Shown: positions 10,092-21,745 of the stretch, one piece after another
Position numbering within the stretch: position 1 is the stretch's first letter
Layout of the letters: every line of letters starts with the position of its first letter
Origin: Aculops lycopersici
Taxonomy: Eukaryota > Arthropoda > Arachnida > Trombidiformes > Eriophyidae
Direction: 5' to 3'
Length of the DNA stretch: 64,000 nucleotides
Assembly: GCA_015350385.1 (NCBI GenBank)
Contig: WNKI01000002.1
Span: 8,204,404-8,268,403, forward strand
The notes under the pieces: model-generated
What the model saw: the letters and a program-made list of their open reading frames with translations, nothing else
Told to the model about the DNA's origin: nothing
Database searches by the model: none
Translations under genes and position numbers: made by a program

Positions 10092-11336
10092 CTACATGCT
10101 TCTTCTATTGTTCTTCTGATCTTCAATATCGTTATTGTTGCTCTTTCCATACTTTTCAATGGAACTCACCAGTCGCTTGAATGTTCCAGCCACCTGTTGA
10201 ATGTCTACAAACGGACTTAGCTGACTCATGATCGAGTCGGCTAATGCAACAAATTCAGAGGCGTGCTTCTGATCGTCCTTGCTATTCATTTGCTCAAAAA
10301 TGGCCAGTCTCTTGCGTCTACCATTGACTGTGGTGGTGGCTCCACCGGCAGCTGTGCTTCCCTGAGCTGGGTTTGTCAAGCTCAACGTTCCCGAGCCAGA
10401 GAAATTGCCCATGAGCGCCAAGTAGATTAAAAAGAATGGCGCACCTAAAATGATGGCTCCAATGGCAATGGCAACAACGGTACAAATTATCTCGCCAATA
10501 GTAAAGCCGCCCGTCCAATGACTCAGGGCAGTGGATGCGCTCGACATAAGTCCCGAGCTTGGCATCGACGATGCTGCGGCCCAGTGTTGCGAGGGTGACA
10601 TCGAGCCAACAAAGGCGCGATCAAAGTAACCCGGTGGCGGCGAGTGTCTCTCGAATGATGGGTAACCCGCGCCAGCTAAACTCGACGAGCTAATGGGTGA
10701 CTTGTAGTAGCTTGGTGGTTGGTAGTAGTGATGGTGTCCCGGAGGCGAGCTGACGCCGCCACCTGAGTAGCTAGCCTCGTTTGTACTTGGCGACATGAAG
10801 CTTGCATAATAACTGGCCGAATGCTGGGGCGAGCTAACCACTGGACTGCCGGCTGGCGAGCTGGACACACTTCCGGCCGAGACTGGACCGGGCGCTGGCT
10901 CTCCAAACGAAGAGTAGGCATTATCATTGGCAACTTGAACCGTGGACTGTTGATCGGCGGATGAGCCTGGCGAGTTTGCGGCGGCATAAGCGGCGGCGTA
11001 GCTGTCGAGTGTCGATTGGTGATTATTCGAGGAGCTTCCATAGAGCCTTCCGTTTCTCTTGCGATTATCCTGGTTATTGATACTCTTTGCGGCAGGCTGG
11101 CTTTCAACATCAGCCTCCGGTTGCAGCACAGTGGATGAAGCGGATTCTCTTGTGATGGCTGAAGTGGTTGGCACAGATGAGGAGTCGTGTTGTTGATGAT
11201 TCTGGTGGTCGATGTTGTCGACTTGAATGTCGCTAGTGTGAACTGAGCTACTTATTAGAAGCAAACTTGCAAATAGAAGCAGCGATAGGCTACCGGTAGA
11301 TATAACCAGCTTGATTGGAAGATTAAATTTGAACAT
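10092..11336 (-). CDS. unknown Ser/Tyr/Gly-rich protein with signal peptide and one membrane segment
   Basis: I do not recognise a family for this 414-residue protein. It starts with a signal peptide (about residues 1-35). A low-complexity Ser/Gly/Tyr/Pro region (about 40-270) follows, with repeated 'SSP' and 'PSY' elements and a His/Tyr patch. A strongly hydrophobic segment runs from about 283 to 308. The C-terminal 100 residues are more ordinary, contain a basic GRRKR site at 339-343 (a possible furin-type site) and end in a charged, helical stretch. The composition recalls arthropod cuticle-associated or epidermal secreted proteins, but this is only resemblance. It is a single exon with an ATG start, and a TATA box lies about 130 bases upstream. 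It is convergent with the small peptide gene. Confidence 0.75.
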   Translation of the reverse strand: MFKFNLPIKLVISTGSLSLLLFASLLLISSSVHTSDIQVDNIDHQNHQQHDSSSVPTTSAITRESASSTVLQPEADVESQPAAKSINNQDNRKRNGRLYGSSSNNHQSTLDSYAAAYAAANSPGSSADQQSTVQVANDNAYSSFGEPAPGPVSAGSVSSSPAGSPVVSSPQHSASYYASFMSPSTNEASYSGGGVSSPPGHHHYYQPPSYYKSPISSSSLAGAGYPSFERHSPPPGYFDRAFVGSMSPSQHWAAASSMPSSGLMSSASTALSHWTGGFTIGEIICTVVAIAIGAIILGAPFFLIYLALMGNFSGSGTLSLTNPAQGSTAAGGATTTVNGRRKRLAIFEQMNSKDDQKHASEFVALADSIMSQLSPFVDIQQVAGTFKRLVSSIEKYGKSNNNDIEDQKNNRRSM

Positions 11337-12330
11337 TTTCAGGCTTCTCTTGATAGATCTTCTTGTGAGATCGTCTTGCGAATCTAGATGATGGTGGCTG
11401 ATTGTTATTAGCTTGGCCTGATGTCAAATGGACGAATGAGCTGGCCGATTGGGATTAGTCGCTCCTTATATACTCCCCTAGTTGAGAATCAAAGATTTAA
11501 GGTGAAAGTGGCGAAAGTGATGGGCGATGGGCTGAACCGCAGTCATCGCGGCACACCTGACCGGTCATGTTATATTTGCAAGCAATCCTCCGGCATAGAA
11601 TAGAATAAGCATCCAAATTTCGATTGTTGATTACTCCTCGAATGCAATCCGATTGTTGTGCATTTGTCTCCGATGTCATCCGACAGGTCCACTCCCAGTT
11701 GTATCCATGATTCAGGATGACATTCTACAGATGGTGACGAAGATGATGCGAACAGTCACATCCTTAGGGATATTGTCCAGTTAGTTCCTCGAACAAGAGA
11801 GTAGGTGTTTGCAACACTTGTTGATTGTCGTCACCCGTATTTGAATGACGATGAGGTAGTTGAACTCAGATCCTCTAGCAAGTTGTGGTTATTTAAAGCA
11901 GTGCTTCACCATGGCAAGCCAGGATAGTAACGTCAACAAACTGTAGATATGGACAAAACCAGAAGTCGGAGTCATATTAGGAAGAACAGGATCTTGAATG
12001 GAATCAAGCTACAAAGAGCGGAATACTTTTGGCGACGACGCCCCAAAATGAAGTAGGTGTGAAAGTAACGTAAGACGAATTCTCAATGAACAGGCCTTGC
12101 TTTCATATTGTGTGTGTTGACTTGCTTTTATAAAGCTACAAGATTGTTTGTCAGTATGATGGTAAGGTGTTGATGGTGTTGGTCCATAGATATCACAAGA
12201 AAGTAAAAATAGAAATTCAGTTTGATATTTATAGTTCCTCCAGAACTGTGGAAGTATGAATAAGTTGGGAGTAATTTGATTCCTTGTTTTCCCAGACGGA
12301 GTAATGATCATCTGATAAAGGATATAATCT
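11337..12330. other. intergenic, no gene seen
   Basis: This is the upstream side of the 414-residue protein gene and the 3' flank of RBM42. Apart from the TATA box on the minus strand near 11465, nothing convincing is visible. The open frame at 12009-12311 resembles no family. Confidence 0.5.
11465..11472 (-). promoter_or_regulatory. TATA box for the gene at 10092-11336
   Basis: Read on the minus strand this is TATATAAG, about 130 bases upstream of the ATG at 11336. The spacing is close to that of the TATA box upstream of the neighbouring small peptide gene. Confidence 0.5.
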
Positions 12331-13038
12331 TCATTTGGAAGATTGTCTAGTTGTCATGCCTGATGACGATGGACCAGCTTGCGGTCCTGAGATTGATAAT
12401 TGCGGCGGTGGTGTTGTGATTGTTAGGGCTGTGCTAGGGGCTGGTAGCTCTAGATTAGTCTTTTGTTTGCGCATCTCAATGGATCGATCCTTCCAAACTG
12501 ATTTCCTTAACTTGATTGGCCTGCAACCAAGATACTTGCCGTCCCATTCCTTGATGGCCTTTGCATAGTCTGCGGGATCCTTGAAACTAATAAACCCATA
12601 GCCTTTGGATTTGTCGGTTCTCTTGTCCCTGACAACCTTTGCCTTAACAAATGATGGGTATGTTTCGAAGGTACTCTTGAGCAATTCATCTGTCACGTCG
12701 TTTCCTAGATCGCCACAGAAGACTCTATAATCGTCTGGATCCCATTCGCTCAGTGAGGGGTCCTCCCAGGTGGTGCCTCCGGCAGCTCTGATAAACTTCT
12801 TTGGCTCCTTGATTTTGCCAATCTTTCCCGAGGTGAGAGCTGTTTGCTGGTTATTACTATTGCCTCTATCTTTGCCAGAATCCAATCTAATTGCCGGATT
12901 TAAAACTGGATCATTCAGTAGGTCGAAAACTGACCAGGACTCGCTTCTGTCAGAAGGCGAGGGAGGTGGTGGGGGTTTTTGTCCAGGTTTCAATGGACCA
13001 ATAAACTGATAGCCATGCGATGAGGAATTGGTGGCCAT
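12331..13038 (-). CDS. RBM42: RNA-binding protein 42 (RBM42) homologue
   Basis: A nuclear RNA-binding protein associated with splicing in vertebrates. The 235-residue product has the highly conserved RBM42 signature: 'RAAGGTTWEDPSLSEWDPDDYRV' leads straight into a single RRM with RNP2 RVFCGDLG (105-112) and RNP1 KGYGFISF (145-152). The basic C-cap 'KLRKSVWKDR' follows. Vertebrate RBM42 is about twice as long because of a proline-rich N-terminus. Here that part is reduced to about 80 residues with a short Pro run, followed by a Ser/Thr/Pro tail. It is a single exon with an ATG start. Confidence 0.93.
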   Translation of the reverse strand: MATNSSSHGYQFIGPLKPGQKPPPPPSPSDRSESWSVFDLLNDPVLNPAIRLDSGKDRGNSNNQQTALTSGKIGKIKEPKKFIRAAGGTTWEDPSLSEWDPDDYRVFCGDLGNDVTDELLKSTFETYPSFVKAKVVRDKRTDKSKGYGFISFKDPADYAKAIKEWDGKYLGCRPIKLRKSVWKDRSIEMRKQKTNLELPAPSTALTITTPPPQLSISGPQAGPSSSGMTTRQSSK

Positions 13039-14239
13039 GATTTTGGTGTAGTTGTTTCTGTTAATTTTGTTAGAAGTTCATTTGGATGATTGGAGTTGAG
13101 TAGGTCCACTGAATTTGATTGTCTGAAATCTAATAAATTTTGCGAGAAGAGTAACAGTAACGACAAGATTCAATGCATCAATAATAAGAGAACAATCTAA
13201 TGTCTAAAGTCAGTTGTTTGAGGTGGATAAATTCATTAGAGAGAATGATTACTAATCTCAATTAGAAATATCGAACAAAACAAGCGCAATATCGGGATTC
13301 CTCACTTGAGGCGATGCACGAGAAAACTCCACGTTTTTTCGTTCATTATTCACTGCACATTATTCGCCGCTTCAGTTTCATGTTTTTGTTTTGCTTCTTT
13401 CCCCTGTGTTAGTTGGTCGCCCTCGAGAAGTGTCTCAAAAATACGCGGCTCTTTTGGTCATTGGCCTATAGACATTTGAGTGCGAAATTAATCTTGAACT
13501 CTGCATTCGAATCTCATGCAAACGGCGAATTGGATTGCGTCACAAAATCGATCGACATAAGAGAGCAACGAACATCATCAAATCATAACCATAATTAGGA
13601 CTTATTATTATCATCAAGGCTATCGACCATTTCATTTTTATTTTCGTATTGTTCGTTGGACGTGGCTTTAGGTATCGCTCTTGTCGGTGTAGTGGTCTTC
13701 GTCGTCGGCGTCGTCTCGCTTCCAAGTTGATCGATCGTTATCATCTCCTCTAGGCGCGCCGAGCTCGACCACTTGTTGTACATTTGGCGCGCGGCGTCGA
13801 CATAAACCCTTTTTGGTGTCTCAAATTAAGTCAAACAAATCTTCATACATAATTATAATAGGTCAAGTTTTAGTATTAGGTAGAGTAGTAAGTATTGACA
13901 GGTATGCCGAGTATATTGGTGCATGAGTTTTTGTGTTTGTAGGTGCGCATTTTAGGATCCTAATATGAATCACCAAGATTCCAATCTTTCAAAGATTTTC
14001 ATCTAATCATCTTGATTGTTTCTTTCCGTCTCTCTATCGACGACTTTGCCTCTTCTTCTTCTTTTTCTTTTAGATGGTTGTAAATCGCCAAACTTCAAGA
14101 CGATATTGTGGCTACTTGTTGAGAATGTTAACGAGTTGATGATGATCATGATACAAATTCCAACATTGTATATGTATATGTGTGTTTGTGTTAGTTTGAT
14201 CTAATTAATGACGAAGTTGAACTTGTTGCTGCTAATCAC
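13039..14239. other. intergenic, no gene seen
   Basis: This lies between the start of RBM42 and the 3' end of PINCH, both on the minus strand. The short open frames at 13413-13783 are low-complexity or unlike known proteins. It presumably contains the RBM42 promoter and the PINCH 3' untranslated region. Confidence 0.45.
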
Positions 14240-15487
14240 TCAACGAACTTCCGCGTTAATTACATGATTATTATTGTTGTTATTTAGTGTATTATTGTGT
14301 TGGTTTAAAGTGTTGCTATTGGTTTGTTGCGCTGATTGTTGGGCTTGCTGTTGCTCTAGTTTCTGTTGCTCCTGTTGGGCCTTCTTATCTTTGCGATGCT
14401 GTTCGGCCAAACGTTTTCTAACATCACGTGGAAACTTCTCGTAGCACTTCTTGCAGCAGGGCTTCGTGTCGACATCGTAAAATTTGGACTTGTTTGCGAC
14501 CAACTTTGATTCGCAAAAGGCACAGGCAAAGTGTTGGACGCACCAATACTTGTTCAATGCCCTAATTACATCGCCCTTGATCATTTGTTGGCAAACGAAA
14601 CATTGGTGACCGAATAGTTGGTAGAAGTGTTGCTCGCAATAGGCGAGTCCCTTGCGTTCGTAGTGTCTCTTGCCCAAGAATGGCCGCTCGCACCTGGCGC
14701 AAACAAAGTGATCGACGTGAAAGTGTTTACCTAGCGCCGTAACCACACGCTCCTCGATGGGCCGCCGACAGGCGCCACAAATGGGAATGCCCATTTTATC
14801 GTGACACTTTAGACAGTAGAGGTCATTTTTCACTTGCCTAGCGTCGGATCTGAGCTCCACGCCGCAAGCGCGGCAGTTGAAATGGTAGGCATGATATGGT
14901 TCGCCCTGGTATTGGTTTATGGTAGTTGGTTTGAGTTGTTAGTCTCACCTGTTGCTTGTAACCTCGGCTTCTTTGGTTGTATTTTTTTAGAAGAAAATCA
15001 AACAACTTACCTTTATCTTTAGCGGCGTCTCGTCGATGAAATCTTTACACTTCTGACAAACGTAGCGGCCAACTTGGGCCGCCTTCTCGAGAACATTGCA
15101 ATCGTGGCACAAGGCTCGCCCGTTGTTCTTGATGAAACCCTGATCGGCAAGTGGCCGCTGGCACAGCTGGCAGTTGAAACAATTTGGATGCCAACTATTA
15201 TTTAGAGCCTTAATCACGCGGCCAATGATAAACTGACGACACTTGCCGCAACAGGGAGCAAACAAAACTTGAAAGTCGTGCTCACAATACTTGCGGCCAC
15301 CAAACTCATAGTAAATCTCAGCTTTGTCAAATGGCTTGAAGCACTGGGCGCAAACGAAGCATCGCTGATGCAATATTTCACCATTTGTATTGACTATCTT
15401 CTCCTTGTCCTCGAATCCCTCATCGCAATGTGAACAGTATAACGGCTGGCCATTGTTCAATGGCGTCATCGCCCTATTGAGGGTCAT
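14240..15487 (-). CDS. LIMS1: PINCH / LIMS (five-LIM focal adhesion adaptor), two exons
   Basis: Adaptor of the integrin-linked kinase-PINCH-parvin complex at integrin adhesions (steamer duck in Drosophila). Exon 1 is 15011-15487 and exon 2 is 14240-14905. The 105-bp intron has a GTAAGT donor and a TACCAG acceptor and falls between codons in LIM3 (KIK | GEPYH), which restores the family sequence 'PYHxYHFNC'. The joined product is 380 residues with five LIM domains. LIM1 begins CSHC, LIM2 CGKC, LIM3 CQKC, LIM4 CGAC and LIM5 CFVC, and their Cys/His ligands look complete. The characteristic 'KPCCKKCYEKFP' closes LIM5. A Gln/Asn-rich tail of about 45 residues after 'RKRLAEQHRKDK' is longer than in vertebrates. 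Confidence 0.95.
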
Positions 15488-15496
15488 GTTGATTCT

Positions 15497-15530
15497 TTTG
15501 TTTTGTTTTGTTTTGTTTTGTTTTATTTTC
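15497..15530. repeat. (TTTTG)n microsatellite
   Basis: About six tandem TTTTG/TTTGT units just upstream of the PINCH start codon. Confidence 0.8.
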
Positions 15531-17601
15531 CTTTCCTTTCCTTTCTTTTCTTTTTGTGTCTGTATGTATTTATCTTGTTTTCAACTCTCCCCTTCTATCT
15601 TGGCACAAGATTAGATCAATCAACTAGATCAACTCGCACCTCCAACTTCCGGCCCTCGACTCAAAGGTGCTCTTCACAACAATTAATTAATCGATCGTTC
15701 TGCTTAAAACTCCTATTGAATTGGTGATATTTTATCGCGATTGCAGTTGCACTAGTAGCAATGGCAGCAGCGGCAGCAGCAGTAGCAACAGCAACAAAAC
15801 CAACAATAGTGGTCAAGCTACAGACTTGACGAGTGGCGTGGCCAGGACATCAAATTAGCTCGCCCCGAAACAATCTCTCTCGCTCTGCTCTATCTCTCCT
15901 CCTACGACTAGCCAAACTCGACCGAACCGCTAGCTTGACGATCAACACGCGCGCTAGCCTCTTTTTTCTCGCAACAAACAAACTTTTCAACTTGAATCCA
16001 CGCAAACTCAATGCAACTCTACTCGACTCACTGAGAGGTCATCCCATAGAGACTAACACCGACTCTCGCAATATGGAAGGGCTGGCAAAATGAAAGGAGG
16101 AGGAGGAGGTGCCTTGAGTTAACATGCAAGATGGAAGCCCACTAACATTAGCGCTCTTTTCAATACGAGATGTGCGTTGTGAGATGTTGTGTGAGAACAA
16201 ACAGACGTTGGCTAGATGGATGGATGGATGCTCGTGTCTGTTGTGCGCAACTTTAATCTCACTTGGTCTCTCTTTCTTTTTCTCTATCGCAACTTGGAGC
16301 TCAGCTAAGCTCGACCAAGCGACCGACCGACCGACCGACTGGCTAAACAACGTCGAGCTTGGATCTCGAGCTCGCCAAACTCTAAACTCTAAATTAGCAC
16401 AGATTCTCACTCAGCCGGATTGAGTGAGTGAGGGAGCGAGTGAGGCAACCAAAGGGAGAGTTTGAAGTTGGAGCTTTGGCAGCTTGCGAGCTTTGCAATC
16501 GAAAACGACGACGAGATAGAGCAAGTGTAGCCATGTGCCAGTCGCGGCTGGCTCTGTTGGATTTCACGTTGTTGATGTTGATGTTGATGTTGGTGTTGTT
16601 GTTGTTTCGACGGAGGCAACACCAACATCAGCAACCACGACGACGACGACGGCGACAGCGACAGCATCGGCATAGAGCAACAACTGCAACTGGAAGCGAG
16701 AAACGGATGGCCAAATATGGGACTGCCAGTTGGCTGTCGCTTAAACTGAAGCTCATGTCCCTTGCTTTTGCCGCGCCAGCTTCACTGCGCGCTCCGATCT
16801 GGCGCCAGCAAGGCCAAGAGCGGTAGAAATAGTCATGGTATTTGCAACAGCAATGGGCTAGTCCGGCGCCACAACTGGCGCCGCAACTCGCTAGCTTGGG
16901 GCCGAGTGCTTTGCGCAGCTTGCGGCTCGAATGCAAGCTCACTAAGGGGGAGGGGAAAGGAGACTGAGAAACATGGGCAGGCTGCGTTGCGTTGCATGCG
17001 CGTTTATGGTCGCCACTTGGCCATACCCCTCGCCGAAGCGTCGGCGTAACTCTCGTCGGCAAGATGTTGCCAGTTGTAGGTGGGAGCTCGTTGTTGACTC
17101 TAGCTTTCTGCCCGTTTTCCCCCCAAGACTGTGCAATAAACTGGCGGCAGCTCCGGCTAAATGGTGCTCGCAGGACGAAAAGGTAGAGCGAAAAGGTGAG
17201 AACTGTGCCAGAGTTTTAGATGACTCCGCCCCGATGCCGCCCACGCGTTGTCATAGTCGCTCGCCGCAACCTGTTGCGCGGCGCGCGCGCTCGCGGTCAC
17301 CACACAGCGCACAAGCCAGGTGAGTAACGTTGTCGGCTGCTGCTGCTGCTTCAGCTAAAGAGAGCACAGCCCAATTGAGTCATATTTCGCAGGTAAGAGG
17401 GCAGTCGACTCTGTCTTTTCTCTGCTGGCTCATTGTTGTTTCCGTCGATCTCTAGGCTGGAGAGGCGCGAGAGTTGCGTATTTGCAACGACGAGCGAATG
17501 TGAGAAGCAAGAAAAGTGAGGCAAAAAGACGAGCGAGCGAGCGAGCAAATAAACAAACGCTCGCTCGCTAGAGACTGATTGAAAAACTCGATTCAAGTCT
17601 A

Positions 17602-17632
17602 TGGAGAGAGCGAGAGAGAGAGAGAGAGAGAG
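17602..17632. repeat. (GA)n microsatellite
   Basis: Nearly perfect GA dinucleotide run. GA repeats of this kind recur in the gene-free parts of the window (19350-19412, 24498-24541), and CT runs at 25133-25160 are the same motif on the other strand. Confidence 0.8.
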
Positions 17633-19878
17633 TGGAATCCGGCACGTCAATTGGTGGCGGCTGGCCGCGCTAATCGGCAATTCGAATACCTTGACATTTC
17701 ATCGAGAGCGCGAGTAGCAGTATCGCCTCTGGAGAGATACTTGATTGCAACTCTGCATCAAGAGCGTCGGGCGTTGTGTTGTGTTGGTTGGCAAACCGAA
17801 AGAAAGATAGAGTTGGATTGAGACGGAGCAAAAAACTGAAACTCAAAGGCCTATTACTCTAGCGACGACGACGACGTCGACGTCAGTAGTCTATTAAATG
17901 GAAATTCTCTCTTTAATTGACTAGCTTGCTTGTTGCGCAAAGAGATGACGAGATTGACTTCACCATCTAGACATCGAAATTTCACCTACAACAACCACAA
18001 CACAAACTTTGCATTGGAGTCCTAATCTCTCGTCGCTGATCTCCTCTCTCCACCAACGAGGGCCACTTTGTTACATGTTGATTATGATCGGAAGCTTGGG
18101 GGTCGGTGTTGTTGTCACTTTAATCAGCCCATTGAATGTGTGCTGGCTACACAAGTTGGTGCTTTCAAGTGAACAGACACCAACCATTTAACCCGACAGA
18201 GCCGAGCCGCGAATTGAAGCCGCGAAAAAAGGGCAACTCGCTCCAGATTAAACTCCAACTGACGGCATTGGAGTGTGGCGCGTTACGGTGGCAGTCGTCG
18301 CGAGTCGCGACTAGCTAGTGGTTGCAATTTATTATTATGAGATGAGATGAGAAAATAATATATAAATACTAATTGCATTGGTTGATCCAAGAGCTTAGCT
18401 CAGCTTTGCTCAACTCTGCTACTGACACTGCAGCCCCCACTGCTACGCTCACAATTGCCAGCATTCCAACCACCGATCGACTGTCGAGGCAATCAATCGG
18501 TGGTTTGTGGTCTCAGGCGAGAGATGGAGAGATGAATTATCATGAACATTATAAGTTATAACTTATAATAACACACATCGCTCGTCATTGATCGTCACAG
18601 AGCACAATTGCGGTTGCTGTTTTCGTGGTTGTTTGGTGTTTATGTTTTCTGTTATCGTCGGTGTCGTCGTAGTCGCCCTCGACACCGACACCGACATCGA
18701 CATCGACGTTTCCATCATTGGAGCTCTCAGATTATGATACCCCAATGATCGCGATAACCAACTAGCCCTTTGTTCCAGCTGCCGTCTATCTAACAACCGC
18801 GATCTCGTCAAAAACCACCACTACTGCCATCCGAACGCCACTAACGTAGACGACGATACCGATACCGACGACAACCATCAACCATCAACTCTCAACGACC
18901 GACCAGATTGTTTGCTGTCCGACAATTGGACTACAATCTCTTCCTCCTCCTCCTCCTCCTCTGCCACCAATCGGCTGCGGCTAAAGTCGACCAACACCAA
19001 CCGGCGACTCGATTGGTCGCTCGAAAGTCTCGGTGTCTGGAACAACAAGTGGTGGTTGGTGGTTGGTTTAGTCTTGTTGTTGTTGTCGTTGTCGTTGGTT
19101 GTGGTCGTCGAGTTATCGTCGCCATAGTCTCAACTCGAAGCTCTGCGCTTCTACGTTGAGCTCCAGTCGATTTGCGCACGCAAATCAATTTAGTTAGCTC
19201 GTCGTGTGAGTATCTCTCCATGTCTTTCCAGCGAAAAAGAAACAACAATTCAAAACAAACGACGAGGTGGAAAAAGGGATACCTTAGATTAATTTAGTGA
19301 GAGAGCGAGAGAGTGGGACTCAGACGAGACGAGACTAGAGTCGATTGATAGATAGAGAGAGAAAGAGAGTGTGTGAGAGAGAGAGATAGATAGATAGATA
19401 GACAGATAGAAAAAGGGATAGTGTATATCCTATTGCAGCACGATAACCGACAAGTGGAAAGGGGGGAGATCAGCAAAGAAGATTGGGCTTCTTGATCAAC
19501 ACGAGCAACTGCTTGTTGTGTGGCCGAGTTCATTGGTTCTCCTCTTTTCCCCTTTGGGTTTTGCAAAAATTATTAAGTAGTAAGCTAAAGAGATAAACTA
19601 AAACCCAAATTCGAACCTTAAATCAAACTGAGAATCTTGTTATAATTCTTCGCCACTAGTCTCATCTGATAGACTCTCGATTTGTGATAAAAATAACAGA
19701 AGAGAAGAAACAAAGACGAAGCGTTGATTGAAAATATTCAAGTAGGAGGAGGAGGAAAATTTGTTTTCAGGTAAAATTTTGCAACAAGAACACAAGGCCT
19801 TCACGCGACAACGAGCATCGAAAATTGGCCCGCCATCCATTGCGCTGTGTTGCTATATTTACCCCTTCTCTCTTGCAG

Positions 19879-19914
19879 CGAGCGAATGAGAGCACAGCAT
19901 AAAACTGGCGATAG
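19879..19914 (+). other. probable untranslated leader exon of the RFX gene
   Basis: A 36-base block is preceded by CTCTCTTGCAG and followed by GTGAGT, and the next good acceptor (CTCGCTTTGCAG) lies at 20022. The implied intron, 19915-20022, is 108 bp, close to the four coding introns in the window. The spliced leader would carry a short upstream frame (ATG at 19886 running to a TGA soon after the junction) before the RFX start at 20475. This is inferred from splice signals only. Confidence 0.35.
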
Positions 19915-20474
19915 GTGAGTTTCATAAAACTGTCTTGTCATTGGACTCATTTTATGGGAGTCTCAATATAAATACATTTCCTCTCGAAACATTGAAAATA
20001 TATCAGTGTTCTCGCTTTGCAGATTCGAGCGAATGAAATGACATCACCGCTGGCAGTAGCAATGACGACGACGCCGCCGCCGACGCCGATAACAAAGCGA
20101 TCCATTTCGTCACTTGCCAAGTGCTGATATCCTTAGTGCAAAGTGGAAAATCGTGACGATGGGTCTATTGCATGAGCCAACCTCGTGGCCCTCGAGACAC
20201 ATCCTGCAGTTTGCATTGCCACTTTCGTCTAATGTTACACAACAGCGAGAGGGAAAGAAAGGGAAAAAGTTCTCATTTGATTGATCTTTATGCTCTAGAC
20301 TGAAACTAGACAGTCGATCGATCGATCGATAAGTTGGTCAGTCAGTCTATCGATTTGTTGTCCACTTGGGCGAAAATGGATGCGATCATGAATGATGATA
20401 ACAATAGCACAGACCAACTAATTAGCCTCTCAATTAATTGAATCAAAACACAATTATAGTTTGAACAATAGGAA

Positions 20475-21713
20475 ATGATGAACTGTTTCAATCAGGACCA
20501 ACTTACACGAATCACTCATCTCGTCAGGGAGATAGAGAAACTGAATGACATTGAGAAGCTGTTCTTATATTTGCAACTTCCTTGCGGTCGCGTGGACGAG
20601 CTTTCGGGCGGGGGAGCTAGCGGAGGAGTTAATGGAGGATTTGGAAACAAGACAAGCAGATTGAATGGATCCATTGCGTCCAGTCAGTCGTATGGCCGCG
20701 CTGGTGGTGTTAGTGGCAATAATGGTGGCGGCAGTGGCGGTCGAGGGGAGTCTTTTATTGTAAAACCAAAACCAGACCAGGAAACAACGCAAACTTACAC
20801 CTGGATTTTGAGCCATTTAGAGGAGGATTCGAATGTTTCTTTGCCAAAACAGGAGGTCTACGAGGAGTACCGAGCCTTTTGTCAGGCCAACCGATTTGAG
20901 CCGCTTTGCGTGGCGGATTTCGGAAAGGCAATGAAGCACGCCTTTCCCTGCATCAAACCACGACGATTGGGTCAGCGAGGAAACTCGAGGTATTGCTACA
21001 GTGGATTGCGCAAAAAGTACAAGATCCAGCCGCCCGATTTGCCAGATCTGATTGAGCCAACGTTTTGTATGGAAAACGATTGCTCGCAAGCCTACAATCA
21101 GGTTATAAGAGACTGTGCCGATAATCCAGATCAATGTCCGCTAAATACAGATGGACCCACGACGTCGAGACTCGCCCAGCAGTCGGTAGTGACAGGTGGC
21201 TACGAGGTAATGAATTTAAAAATTGAGCCAAACGGACAACAGCAACAGCATTATGCAACTGCAACAAGTAACAGTAACACTTCTAGTTCCGGCTACCAGA
21301 ATAGCGGCCACGTGATAGTTTCGGGTAGCCAGCAGCAGCAGCAGCAGCAACCTGCGCACCTCCGGCCGCCAGTCGTTACAAGTGGCAGTTACCAACAGCA
21401 ACAGCAACATCAGCAGCAGCAGCAGCAGCACCAAGATCTTCATCAGCATCAACACCACCACCAGCAACCTGTTTATCAGCCGGCCAGCACTCAACAACAC
21501 TACGCTACGACAACCACCAGTGACTTCAGACTCCAGCGCTCCGGAACCCCCGACGACGACGACTACAGGCACAATTATTTAAACTCGGCGCCCGTCGATC
21601 AGCACCTGAGTTTTCCCCTCCAGCCGGCGATCTATTGCTCGGCCACAAATCCGATAATTACCTCGATGGTTGCCACGAGCCATCAGCAGCAACAGCTGCC
21701 ACCGCATCATCAA

Positions 21714-21745
<32 letters not shown>

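Larger units (their letters stand above)
15488..20474. other. gene-free, repeat-rich region between PINCH and the RFX gene
   Basis: PINCH (minus) and the RFX gene (plus) are divergent, so this 5-kb stretch should hold both promoters and leaders. It contains many simple repeats: TTTTG units at 15497-15530, GA near 17604-17631, GA/GATA at 19350-19412 and GATC near 20318-20332. Numerous open frames in both strands are low-complexity shadows (Ser, Arg, Leu runs). Probable RFX leader exons lie at the right end. A TATATAAAT-like site lies near 18358 on the plus strand. Confidence 0.5.

Noticed and set aside
16407..17323. Cluster of overlapping open frames on both strands upstream of the RFX gene
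   Set aside because: All are Arg/Ser/Leu-rich low complexity from GC-rich simple sequence, and frames on opposite strands overlap with no preferred one.
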